Made by a program: the position numbers and the translations under genes. From Bradyrhizobium sp. BR13661 (GTDB taxonomy: Bacteria > Pseudomonadota > Alphaproteobacteria > Rhizobiales > Xanthobacteraceae), in NCBI RefSeq assembly GCF_029892425.1, contig NZ_JARXWB010000016.1:1-64000 (forward strand): DNA of 64,000 nt, in the 5' to 3' direction. Within the stretch, counting starts at the first letter, position 1. Each line of letters opens with the position of its first letter. Below the pieces are notes generated by a model. That model ran no database searches. It was not told where the DNA came from and saw only the letters and a program-made list of their open reading frames with translations. Below, piece by piece: positions 16,405 to 24,027 of this stretch.

Positions 16405-16712
16405 ACACACCGTCAACGTGGCGGCGCGGTCGGCACCACGTTTTGAGCCGGCGAAGAGCCAGGACTTGCGGCCGAGGGCGAAGCCACGCAGCGCGCGGCT
16501 CTTCCGCATTGTTTGTCAGGCAGATGCGTCCGTCATCGACGAAGCGAGCGAACCGGTCCCAGCGGTGCAGCAGGTAGTCGATAGGCTTAGCGACCGCGGA
16601 GGAGTTCAACAACCGGGCGCGCTGCTCGCGCCGCCGTGCTTCCAGTGCCGTCAAAAGCGGAGCGCTTTGTTCTTTGCGTACCCGCAGCAGCTCCCCGACG
16701 CTTTGGCCGTTG
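16405..16712 (-). pseudogene. IS66 TnpC C-terminal fragment
   Basis: Reading leftward, GELLRVRKEQSAPLLTALEA continues to AKPIDYLLHRWDRFARFVDD-GRICLTNNAEE, the IS66 transposase C-terminal region with the conserved 'DDGR...NN.E' box. After a frameshift at about 16490 the other frame reads ERALRGFALGRKSWLFAGSK-RGADRAAT, the rest of the box. Only this part of a roughly 500-residue protein remains. Confidence 0.8.
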
Positions 16713-16850
16713 TGACATTGCCCATCGCGGTGTCATTAGCTTGCCGGCCGCCAAACTCGGTCCCAAAAGTGGAGACGGTTGGATTCCAGCTCCTCTCCCT
16801 CCGCCGCGATATCAATTGTCCAGCCCGGACACATGGGTAACAGAGCGTAC

Positions 16851-17018
16851 CTAAGACGTGGGTGACAACCTCGTGCCGAACGGGTTGTCGAGGGGCTGTG
16901 ACGTTTTCTGCTCCAAGTCGAAACATCCCAGATCGTAGTGCATGAAGCTGACGAGCCAAATGCCCTGGTCGACCGTATCCGTCCGAGGGCGGCCGTCTTG
17001 CGAGTTTTTTCGACCTGT
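16851..17018 (-). pseudogene. IS481-type transposase C-terminal fragment
   Basis: The minus strand reads VDQGIWLVSFMHYDLGCFDL then EQKTSQPLDNPFGTRLSPTS and a stop at 16851-16853. This is the typical tail of integrase-core IS481-type transposases. Next to the stop, CAATTGTCCAGCCCGGACA (16814-16832) looks like an element end. The rest of the transposase is absent, cut off near the palindrome at 17024. Confidence 0.7.
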
Positions 17019-17023
17019 AGCTG

Positions 17024-17053
17024 ACTGTCCTTATGGACGTACATAAGGACAGT
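17024..17053. repeat. 30-bp near-perfect palindrome at an IS junction
   Basis: Arms ACTGTCCTTATG (17024-17035) and CATAAGGACAGT (17042-17053) are exact reverse complements around a GACGTA centre. It lies exactly between the IS481 remnant reading left and the IS66 genes reading right. It could be two element ends meeting head to head or an operator for the IS66 genes. Confidence 0.6.
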
Positions 17054-17068
17054 GCGGTGCTGAGCCGC

Positions 17069-17428
17069 ATGGATTTGGTGGAGACCGGTCGGCGGCGACG
17101 CTGGAGGCGTGCGGAGAAGCTCAGAATCGTAGAGGAGAGCTTCTCGGGGCCGCGACTGGTGTCGGCGACGGCTCGCCGGTATGGGATATCACGTCAGCTT
17201 CTGCTGAGCTGGCGCAAGGCTTGGACCTCTCATGATCCGGCCGAAGAGGATTCGATCGGCCCGACATTCGTCCCTGCGATAGTTGCGGCAAGTACGCCGC
17301 CAACGACGGAAGCTGTCGAGACAGGTCAGATCGAAATCGTGAGCCCTCAGGGGCTGCGCGTGGTCTTCGGCCCCGGTGCGGATATCGAAGCGGTCGTTCG
17401 AATTGCTCGGGGCCTGGCGCGGCGATGA
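17069..17428 (+). CDS. tnpA: IS66 family accessory protein TnpA
   Basis: The protein has 119 residues from ATG 17069 (MDLVETGRRRRW). An earlier ATG at 17033 lies in the palindrome and is less likely. RRRRWRRAEKLRIVEESFSG and LVSATARRYGISRQLLLSWR form the helix-turn-helix of IS66 OrfA/TnpA. The C-terminal IEIVSPQGLRVVFGPGADIE is also typical. The stop overlaps tnpB by four bases. Needed for transposition together with TnpB and TnpC. Confidence 0.85.
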   Translation: MDLVETGRRRRWRRAEKLRIVEESFSGPRLVSATARRYGISRQLLLSWRKAWTSHDPAEEDSIGPTFVPAIVAASTPPTTEAVETGQIEIVSPQGLRVVFGPGADIEAVVRIARGLARR

Positions 17429-17772
17429 TCCCGATCCCGACGGGCGTGCGAGTGTGGCTGGCGACGGGCCATACCGACATGCGGTGCGGCTTTCCGAGCC
17501 TGGCTCTGCGCGTGCAGGAAGTGCTCAAGCGCGACGCCATGGGCGGCGGTCTTTTCTGCTTCAGGGGCAAACGCGGTGATCTTTTGAAGGTCATTTGGCA
17601 CGATGGTCAGGGAGCATGCCTGTTTACCAAAAGACTCGAGAGAGGCAGGTTCATCTGGCCGTCGGTCGCCGGTGAAGCGGTGACGATCTCTCCGGCGCAG
17701 CTCTCCTATCTGCTGTCCGGGATCGATTGGCGCAATCCTCAGGAAACCCAGCGCCCGACGCGGGTCGGATAG
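17425..17772 (+). CDS. tnpB: IS66 family protein TnpB
   Basis: The 115-residue protein has the full IS66 Orf2 signature: MIPIPTGVRVWLATGHTDMR, GFPSLALRVQEVLKRD, GGGLFCFRGKRGDLLKVIWH-DGQGACLFTKRLERGRFIWP. Its start overlaps the tnpA stop (ATGA). The length is normal for the family and the frame is intact. This protein is not related to the RNA-guided IS200/IS605 TnpB. Confidence 0.92.
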   Translation: MIPIPTGVRVWLATGHTDMRCGFPSLALRVQEVLKRDAMGGGLFCFRGKRGDLLKVIWHDGQGACLFTKRLERGRFIWPSVAGEAVTISPAQLSYLLSGIDWRNPQETQRPTRVG

Positions 17773-17817
17773 CGCTTTATGGTTTGATTCCGTTGCCTGA
17801 TCTGATTCAATGGCTTC

Positions 17818-19477
17818 ATGACATCGAAGCCGGACGATCTTCCATCGGACCTTGTCAGTGCCCTGGCGGCGCTGCAGGCCGAGCGTGAGGCGCGGCTGCG
17901 AGCCGAGGCGGTGGCTGCCAGTGCGCGGGCGGAGCTGTCGGACAACGAGGTGCTGATCGCGCATCTCGAGCTGCGAATCGAGAAGCTCAAACGCGAACTG
18001 CACGGGCAGCGCTCCGAGCGCACGGCGCGCCTGATCGAGCAGTTGGAATTGGAGCTCGAAGAACTCGCCACCACGGCGAGCGAGGATGAGCTTGCTGCCC
18101 AAGTCGCAGCGGCGAAGACGCAGAACGTCCGCCCCTTCATGCGCAAGCGGCCGGTGCGCAAGCCATGGCCAGATGACATCGAACGCGAGCGCGTCGTCGT
18201 TGAGGCGCCAACGACCTGCACCTGCTGCGGTGGGGCGCGGCTGGCGAAGATCGGTGAGGATGTGACCAGGACGCTGGAGGAGATCCCGCGTCGCTTCAAG
18301 CTGATCGAGACGGTCCGCGAGAAGTTCACCTGCCGTGATTGCGAGAAGATCAGCCAGCCGCCCGCGCCATTCCATGCCACGCCGCGCGGCTTCATCGGCC
18401 CGCGATTGCTGGCGACGATCCTGTTCGACAAGTTCGGCATGCATATCCCGCTCAACCGCCAGAGTGAGCGCTTCAAGTCCGAGGGCATCGACCTGCCGCT
18501 GTCGACACTGGCCGACCAAGTCGGCCACGGGACCTTCGCCGTCATGCCGCTCTTCCACCTGATCGAACGCCATGTGCTCGCCGCTGAGCGCCTGCATGGT
18601 GATGACACCACCATCCGTATCCTGGCGAAGGGCAAGTGCAGGACCGGCCGGATCTGGACATATGTGCGGGATGACCAGCCCTTCGGTGGGCCTGCGCCGC
18701 CTGCGGCGGTCTATTACGCCTCAAGCGACCGACGAGGCGAGCATCCGCAGAGGCATCTGGCCGCCTTCGCCGGCATCCTGCAGGCCGATTGCTACAGTGG
18801 CTTCGAGCCGCTGTTCGACCCGCAGAAGAAGGCGCAAGGCGCAGCCGATTGCGCCGGCATTCTGCTTTGCCCATGCGCGGCGGGGCTTCTTCGAACTGGC
18901 TGACATCGAGAAGAATGCGCGGGAAGGCAAGAAAGGCAAACCGGTCTCCCCGATCGCGCTGGAGGCGGTCAAGCGCTTCGACGCGCTGTTCGAGATCGAG
19001 CGCGCCATCAACGGCCATGGTGCTGGCGACCGGCGCGCCGTGCGCCAGGAACAGAGCAAGCCGCTTCTCCAGGACATGCAAGCCTGGTTGCTGCGTGAGC
19101 GCGAAACCCTCTCGCGTTCCTCCGAGGTTCTGAAGCCGATCAACTACATGCTCAGGCGCTGGGACGGCTTCGCCCGCTTCCTCGACGACGGCAGGATCTG
19201 CTTGACCAACAACTGCGCTGAGCGCGCATTGAGAGGCATCGCCTTGGGGCGGCGCAACTGGACCTTCGCCGGCAGCGAGCGTGGCGCCGACCGTGCCGCC
19301 ACCATGCTGACGATGATCACGACCTGTCGCCTCAACGAGGTCGATCCCAAGGCTTGGCTCGCCGACGTCCTCGCCCGTATCGCCGATCATCCCGCATCGC
19401 GTCTGAACGAGCTGCTGCCCTGGGAATGGAAGCTCCTGCGCCAGGCCGACAAGCCCGCCGATCAGCAGGCCGCCTGA
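17818..19477 (+). pseudogene. tnpC: IS66 transposase TnpC, frameshifted
   Basis: The first frame (17818 to about 18830) has a coiled-coil N-terminus, a zinc-finger CTCCGGARLAKIGEDVT-TLEEIPRRFKLIETVREKF-TCRDCEK, and the transposase core with HGDDTTIRILAKGK. At about 18825-18845 (run AGAAGAAGGCGCAAGGCGCAG) it goes out of frame and would end in LLRTG. The correct continuation is in the +1 frame: PIAPAFCFAHARRGFFELAD, then GRICLTNNCAERALRGIALG and a C-terminal DHPASRLNELLPWEWK. One extra base explains this. The element is therefore probably non-autonomous, unless the shift is programmed or an error. Confidence 0.85.
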
Positions 19478-19493
19478 CCTTCACCCAACACGA

Positions 19494-20171
19494 TCATAGA
19501 CCTCGTCGTGCCCGCGCGCATGCGTCAATCAGGCGGCCTTCGTCGTATGCGTACGCTTCCACGATTGTGCAGTAGGCTTTAGCCACACGCTCCCAGCGAT
19601 GGTCGCGATCCATGGCATAGTATCGGCCGCAAACCGACACGATCGGAATGGAGAGCGGCAACGCCGCGCTCAAGCGTGAAACATACACATCTGCCGATCG
19701 CGGCGGAGTGTCACGGACGTCAGTAATGGCATGAACGACGGCAGACACACCGGTTTCGGCGAGTATCTCAGCAAGCGCTGTCGCATGATCCTGATGCGAG
19801 TGCACTCCCCCCGGGGAGATCAAGCCTAGGAGGTGGCAGGTGCCGCCGGTCCGCCGCAGCCGCTCCATCAGGTCGATAAGGGCGGACGCACTTTTGATCT
19901 CACCGTCGGTAATCGCCGCGCTGATGCGTGGCAAGTCCTGCATCACGACGCGGCCGGCGCCGATGTTGAGATGTCCGACCTCGGAATTTCCCATTTGTCC
20001 TTGCGGCAGCCCGACATCGAGACCCGACGTTTGCACGAGTGCGTGCGGGCCGGTGCCCCACAGATGGTCAAAATTGGGAGTTCGCGCCTGACGGATGGCG
20101 TTGTCAGCGACCTCTTCTCGCCAGCCCCAGCCGTCCAGAACCACAAGCATCACCGGTCGGTATTTCTGCAT
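19494..20171 (-). pseudogene. 2,3-bisphosphoglycerate-independent phosphoglycerate mutase, N-terminal part only
   Basis: MQKYRPVMLVVLDGWGWREE starts at 20171 after GAGGAG. The motifs are RTPNFDHLWGTGPHALVQTS-GLDVGLPQGQMGNSEVGHLN-IGAGR, containing the catalytic Ser of MGNSE, then GLISPGGVHSHQDH, and GRYYAMDRDHRWERVAKAYC. The similarity ends near 19550 and the frame runs to 19494 without the second half of the phosphatase domain with its metal ligands. About 205 of the usual 510 residues remain, so it cannot be active. The truncation abuts the IS66 element, which points to IS insertion plus deletion. Confidence 0.85.
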
Positions 20172-20379
20172 GTCCAGCTCCTCTCACCCAATGAGTTTTC
20201 CTAAGAAAAAACTGGACGCAAGTCTGTCCGCAGACAGGCGTGGCCAAGATCGACGCTGCGTCGGCCTTGAAGGGACGCGCTTCGCGCTGGCTTCGGCCGC
20301 TACTGCCGCCTGTGGCGGCTTGCAGCCACCTTGCGACAGTCTACCATTGATGCATAGCTTACCTAGCTGGAGCAGAGCC

Positions 20380-20865
20380 ATGGAACTCACCGTGGTGCCT
20401 ATCGTCAAGCCAGACGCCGCCAACTTCATCTTCGGCCAGTCGCATTTCATCAAAACCGTGGAAGACCTCCACGAGGCGCTGGTGGGCGCGGTTCCGGGCA
20501 TCCGCTTCGGGCTGGCCTTTTGCGAGGCCTCCGGCAAGCGGCTGGTCCGCTGGTCAGGTAATGACGAAGCCGCCCTCGCGCTCGCACGCGGCAACGCATT
20601 GGCGATCGGCGCCGGCCACACGTTCCTGATCTTCCTGGGCGACGGGTTTTTTCCCGTCAACGTTCTGACTGCAGTGCGCGCGGTGCCGGAAGTCTGCCGT
20701 ATCTATTGCGCGACAGCTAACCCGACCCAAGTGATCATCGCGCAGACGGAGCTGGGCCGGGGCGTGCTCGGCGTGGTAGATGGCGCCTCGCCGTTGGGTA
20801 TCGAAACCGACGCCGACATTGCGTGGCGGAAAGACCTGCTGCGAAAGATCGGCTACAAGCTGTAG
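20380..20865 (+). CDS. Adenosine-specific kinase family protein (DUF355 / AdoS)
   Basis: 161 residues from ATG 20380, seven bases after GGAG. The sequence MELTVVPIVKPDAANFIFGQ-SHFIKTVEDLHEALVGAVPG-IRFGLAFCEASGKRLVRWSG matches the PF04008 family along its entire length, with GHTFLIFLGDGFFPVNVLTA and CRIYCATANPTQVIIAQTEL-GRGVLGVVDG near the end. An archaeal member phosphorylates adenosine; bacterial activity is not established. It is intact, unlike its neighbours on the left, and sits 240 bp from the tRNA-Val fragment, just inside the proposed island. No gene is visible in 20866-21102. Confidence 0.85.
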   Translation: MELTVVPIVKPDAANFIFGQSHFIKTVEDLHEALVGAVPGIRFGLAFCEASGKRLVRWSGNDEAALALARGNALAIGAGHTFLIFLGDGFFPVNVLTAVRAVPEVCRIYCATANPTQVIIAQTELGRGVLGVVDGASPLGIETDADIAWRKDLLRKIGYKL

Positions 20866-21102
20866 GAAACGGATGAAGTCGGCATGTTGCACCGGCTCCC
20901 ACGCGTCGAACGCGACCGGCTCGGTATCGATCTATCAACTGATCCTGCGGGAGAGATGAGAACGCGTGGACCGAACGACAGGCCGGACCCCGTCAACAGC
21001 ACATCAACAGCAAATAGCGCTTCGTTCCAGTCCCGTTCGTGTTCCGTTTGCACCTCTAACGGCCTTTTCGCTTTGATTTTACACGAGAATTTGTGCTCTG
21101 GA

Positions 21103-21152
21103 CTACCTTGACATGGTAGGGGTCACAGGTTCGATCCCTGTCGCGCCCACCA
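21103..21152 (+). tRNA. 3' portion of tRNA-Val(GAC), partial; probable island attachment site
   Basis: The anticodon stem CTACC/GGTAG encloses the loop TTGACAT with anticodon GAC. The T arm is ACAGG-TTCGATC-CCTGT, and the end CGCGCCC-A-CCA is encoded. The matching 5' acceptor strand GGGCGCG and a D arm are absent from the 30 bases upstream (AT-rich instead). A 50-bp tRNA 3' end without its 5' half is the usual scar of site-specific integration into a tRNA gene. As the tRNA reads rightward, the inserted element is to the left and the original chromosome to the right. Confidence 0.8.
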
Positions 21153-21181
21153 TCCTTCGCTCGCGATAGCGAGAGAAGGAT
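21152..21181 (+). repeat. Stem-loop directly after the tRNA fragment
   Basis: ATCCTTC-G-CTCGC / GATA / GCGAG-A-GAAGGAT forms a 12-pair stem with one mismatch, starting at the last base of the tRNA CCA. It may serve as tRNA terminator, though there is no T-run. Confidence 0.45.
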
Positions 21182-21358
21182 GCCACGCCGAAGCCCAAAG
21201 GGCGAAGGCGGGCTGCCGCTGCGAGCTTCGGCTCGGCAAGTCACGATCCAGAAATCACACGCGAAGCGTGTCCGGCGTAGCTCGAAGAGCGTAGACGGAC
21301 TGTCACGTCCAGCTCCAATGTTCTGGAACATCGGCCACTCACCCGGCATTGTTCTTTT

Positions 21359-21586
21359 ATGCCCAAGGCCTCCACCAAACCCTTCAAACGTGGCGACCAC
21401 GTCAGCTGGAATTCCGAGGCTGGCCGTGTCCGCGGTCATATCCTGCGCGTGCACACCAAAGACGTCGACTACAAGGGCTATGTCCATCACGCGACCGCCG
21501 ACGATCCGCAATATGAAATCAAGAGCGACAAGACCGATCACGTCGCCGTGCACAAGGGGCGGGCACTACGGCTGCTGCGCAGCTGA
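21359..21586 (+). CDS. DUF2945 / hypervirulence-associated TUDOR-domain protein
   Basis: This 75-residue protein matches DUF2945 throughout: FKRGDHVSWNSEAGRVRGHI, VDYKGYVHHATADDPQYEIK-SDKTDHVAVHKGRALRLL. The fold is a small SH3/Tudor-like barrel; its ligand is unknown. It is the first intact gene on the chromosome side of the tRNA-Val junction. It converges with the heme-binding-like gene, with 22 bp between the stops. Confidence 0.85.
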   Translation: MPKASTKPFKRGDHVSWNSEAGRVRGHILRVHTKDVDYKGYVHHATADDPQYEIKSDKTDHVAVHKGRALRLLRS

Positions 21587-21608
21587 CGCCCGGTTGCCGC
21601 AAACTCCC

Positions 21609-22895
21609 TCACGTCAGCGGCAGCAAATTCTCCGGGATCGGCACTGGCGCGGCCGGCACCAGTGAGGCGACCGACACGTGCGGCCAGGTCAGGCCGTTGA
21701 AATCCAGCATGACCTTCTGCGAGTACTGGATCTGTGTCGTCGCCACCCGCACGCGACCGCCGGCAAAAGCCTTTCCCGGCACGAACGGGAGCGTGGCGAC
21801 GAAGCTCGGCACCAGCGGCACCGTGCCCTTCTGTAGCGGCTGCAGGATGATCGGCGGCTCGCCCGATGCGATGCGCGGCACGTCGATGTCGTAGATGACG
21901 GTCTCGATCCAGAACACGGCGTCCATCTGGAATGCGTTGGCGTTGGCGCCGTTGCCGCCGGGCGTTGGAGCCGGCACGCCCTGGAGGAACGCGATGTTCG
22001 ACGTGCCGCCGGCGAAGTTCGGTGCCTGTGGATGCGGTCCCGCCGAAGCAACCCCTGGCAACGGACCTCCTGACAGCGGCGAGCCGGGTTTGGTCGAAGT
22101 CTCGATGACGATGGTCTGGCTGATGGTCTGATGCGCGATCTGGTTGCGCAGCACAATGTTCGGATCGGTGATCATGGCCTGCGTCAGCTTGCCGGATGCG
22201 ATCAGCGCGGTGAGGTCCTGCGGCAGCCGGCGCGTGGTCTTGTTGCTCGCGGTCTGATTCTGGAACGTGATCTTGTTGGCCGGATTGCCGCCCAGGAACG
22301 GCGTGATGTCGACCGCCGCGATAACAGGCTTGCCGGCGATGGCGGGTAGCGCGGCGCCTTGCGCGGTGATCGTCGTGCCGTGCGGGATCGAGGCCATGCG
22401 CGCGACGGTGAACGGTTCGTGCGGATTGGTGCTGGCGGGCACCGCGAGCCAGATGCCGGGCTCGAAGTGGATACCGACAGGCGTTCCCGTGGTCACGTCG
22501 TTGATGGTCTGAAGATATGGCACGCCGTTGAGGAAGGCATCCGCCTGCGGCCCCGAGCCGCGATTGGGAATCGAGCCGAGATTGTTCGAGAACGATAGCG
22601 TCTCGTCGGTGAGGTTCAACTCCAGCAAATTGTCGGGCGGGTCTGTGGTGGTGATCGGTCCGGGCATCTGGGTCGGCGTCGTCGCGCTGTCCGGCCGGAA
22701 GATCGTGTTGAACCCCTGACCCGTGAACGTGCCGGTGAAGGCCGACAGCGGCCCGAGCGTAGGCGGCAGGGTGACAGGCACCGCAGCGGGAACGGCGGTG
22801 GCGTGCGCGACAGCCCTGAACACGGAATCGACCTGATGGATGGAAAAGTTGGCGGTCTTGCTGAAGGCGCTGGTGAGCGACTTGGGTTCGTCCAT
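21609..22895 (-). CDS. Heme-binding-like beta-barrel protein
   Basis: The protein has 428 residues starting at 22895 after AAAGGAG; upstream in-frame starts have no such site. TLGPLSAFTGTFTGQGFNTI-FRPD opens a domain like those annotated as heme-binding in rhizobia, with LLELNLTDETLSFSNNLGSI-PNRG, FLNGVPYLQTINDVTTGTPV-GIHFEPGIWLAVPA and MASIPHGTTITAQG. A second half from about residue 300 includes FWIETVIYDIDVPRI and FVATLPFVPGKAFAGGRVRV-ATTQIQYSQKVML. There is no signal peptide. Heme ligands cannot be assigned from sequence alone, so the name is tentative. Confidence 0.6.
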   Translation of the reverse strand: MDEPKSLTSAFSKTANFSIHQVDSVFRAVAHATAVPAAVPVTLPPTLGPLSAFTGTFTGQGFNTIFRPDSATTPTQMPGPITTTDPPDNLLELNLTDETLSFSNNLGSIPNRGSGPQADAFLNGVPYLQTINDVTTGTPVGIHFEPGIWLAVPASTNPHEPFTVARMASIPHGTTITAQGAALPAIAGKPVIAAVDITPFLGGNPANKITFQNQTASNKTTRRLPQDLTALIASGKLTQAMITDPNIVLRNQIAHQTISQTIVIETSTKPGSPLSGGPLPGVASAGPHPQAPNFAGGTSNIAFLQGVPAPTPGGNGANANAFQMDAVFWIETVIYDIDVPRIASGEPPIILQPLQKGTVPLVPSFVATLPFVPGKAFAGGRVRVATTQIQYSQKVMLDFNGLTWPHVSVASLVPAAPVPIPENLLPLT

Positions 22896-23272
22896 GGGGC
22901 GCTCCTTTCGATGGCTGCAAGCGCAATTGTCGATGCCGGCGCTGTCCCGGGCCGGCGCTCCGGGGCGGATCATGGGTGCACGCACGCGGCCGCCGTCGCA
23001 TCGCCGGGGTCGGCGAAACGTCAGGTATTGTCGGCACTGATCGCGATCTGACGGGTCGTCATCCGTCGCAGGGATCGTCCGTCTTGCCCCGCAGGACTCG
23101 AACTCTGTGTTCGAAAATGAAATAGTCGAGAAATGGATACGGGGTTCGTGCGCCCCGTTCGTCTTGGTTACATCTTGATTATGATACAACCTAAGCGTCG
23201 CTTCAAGTGTGTTTCATTTCACAGGTGCAGGAGCGTGTGAAGAAAGCGTCGGCGCGCGACCGGTGAACGACA
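22896..23272. other. Divergent intergenic region
   Basis: It contains the promoter region of the heme-binding-like gene (left) and of the small secreted protein (right). An AT-richer stretch from 23100 to 23215 probably holds the promoters, but no consensus element can be assigned. Confidence 0.35.
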
Positions 23273-23542
23273 ATGAATGGAATGCGAATGATGCGGTCGA
23301 TCTGTTTTGCCTTGGGGGCCTTGGCGGTCTCGGCGCTGATGGCGTCGAGCGCGCATGCAGCGATCATCGACTGGCAGGCCGAAATGGAGCGCTGCCGCGC
23401 GGTGCGCGCGAGCGTTGCACCGCTGCTCGAGGCTGGCGAGGGGATATCTGCCGTCGGCCGCTCCAACAGGTCCGTCCGCCGCTGCATCTGGATCCAGCGC
23501 ATCGCGGTGCGGAAGAAGATCAAAGGCGCGGAGGTGTGGTAG
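23273..23542 (+). CDS. Small secreted hypothetical protein
   Basis: This 89-residue product has the signal peptide RSICFALGALAVSALMASSA-HAA. The mature part (about 63 residues) carries two Cys (MERCRAV and RRCIWIQ) that could form a disulphide, and it ends basic. An alternative start three codons later (MRMMRS) is possible. No family is recognised. It converges with the NUDIX gene, stops 7 bp apart. Confidence 0.6.
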   Translation: MNGMRMMRSICFALGALAVSALMASSAHAAIIDWQAEMERCRAVRASVAPLLEAGEGISAVGRSNRSVRRCIWIQRIAVRKKIKGAEVW

Positions 23543-23549
23543 CCGCCTG

Positions 23550-24017
23550 TCAGCTCGGCTCGTCGTTCAGCCCGAGCAGCAGGTTCTTCAATCCGGTTGG
23601 ATAAAGGCTCGGGCCATCGGGCAAGTCGAGATCGGCGAGATCGAACCAGCGGGCGACGATCTCTTCTCCGTTATCCTCGCGGAAGTCGATACGGTCCTGG
23701 TCGCTGAAAGTGCCGTCAGGAAACGCGACTTCCGCGAGGAACATCACCTCGTGCCCGGTCGCGCCCTCGTGGACAAAGATGTTCTCCATCATCAGCGGCT
23801 CGCCAATGATGGTGACGTCGATGCCGAGCTCTTCGTTGAGTTCGCGCGTCAGCGCAGCCCGCCAGTTCTCGCCGAACTCGATCTCGCCGCCGAGCGGACG
23901 CACGCCCTTGATCCGGCCCGTATCGTCGCGCACCTCAGCCGCAAGCAGCCGACCGGCGCGCCAGTGCAGGCCGATCGCGACGACGCGAATGTGGGGATGA
24001 GGGCGCCAGGTGGTCAT
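23550..24017 (-). CDS. NUDIX hydrolase
   Basis: A 155-residue protein with a complete Nudix box, GEIEFGENWRAALTRELNEE-LGI, fitting G-x5-E-x7-REU-x-EE-x-GU and binding the catalytic divalent metal. The N-terminus IRVVAIGLHWRAGRLLAAEV and the tail YPTGLKNLLLGL fit small nucleoside-diphosphate-linked hydrolases, but the substrate is not predictable. It follows the enolase-superfamily gene on the same strand by only 10 bp, so the two are probably co-transcribed. Confidence 0.9.
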   Translation of the reverse strand: MTTWRPHPHIRVVAIGLHWRAGRLLAAEVRDDTGRIKGVRPLGGEIEFGENWRAALTRELNEELGIDVTIIGEPLMMENIFVHEGATGHEVMFLAEVAFPDGTFSDQDRIDFREDNGEEIVARWFDLADLDLPDGPSLYPTGLKNLLLGLNDEPS

Positions 24018-24027
24018 CGGGGGCAGC

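Larger units (their letters stand above)
17054..19490 (+). mobile_element. IS66-family element (approximate limits)
   Basis: It comprises tnpA, tnpB and tnpC in the standard order and strand. Terminal inverted repeats and a target duplication could not be identified by eye, so the ends are only approximate. The right end lies between the tnpC stop at 19477 and the point where the phosphoglycerate mutase homology begins, near 19550. Confidence 0.7.

Noticed and set aside
17425..17772. TnpB as a possible RNA-guided nuclease
   Set aside because: This is the unrelated IS66 Orf2 protein; it has no RuvC or zinc-ribbon motif and only 115 residues.
21076..21152. Complete tRNA-Val gene
   Set aside because: The bases upstream of 21103 cannot form the acceptor or D arm with the 3' part; only the 3' portion is present.
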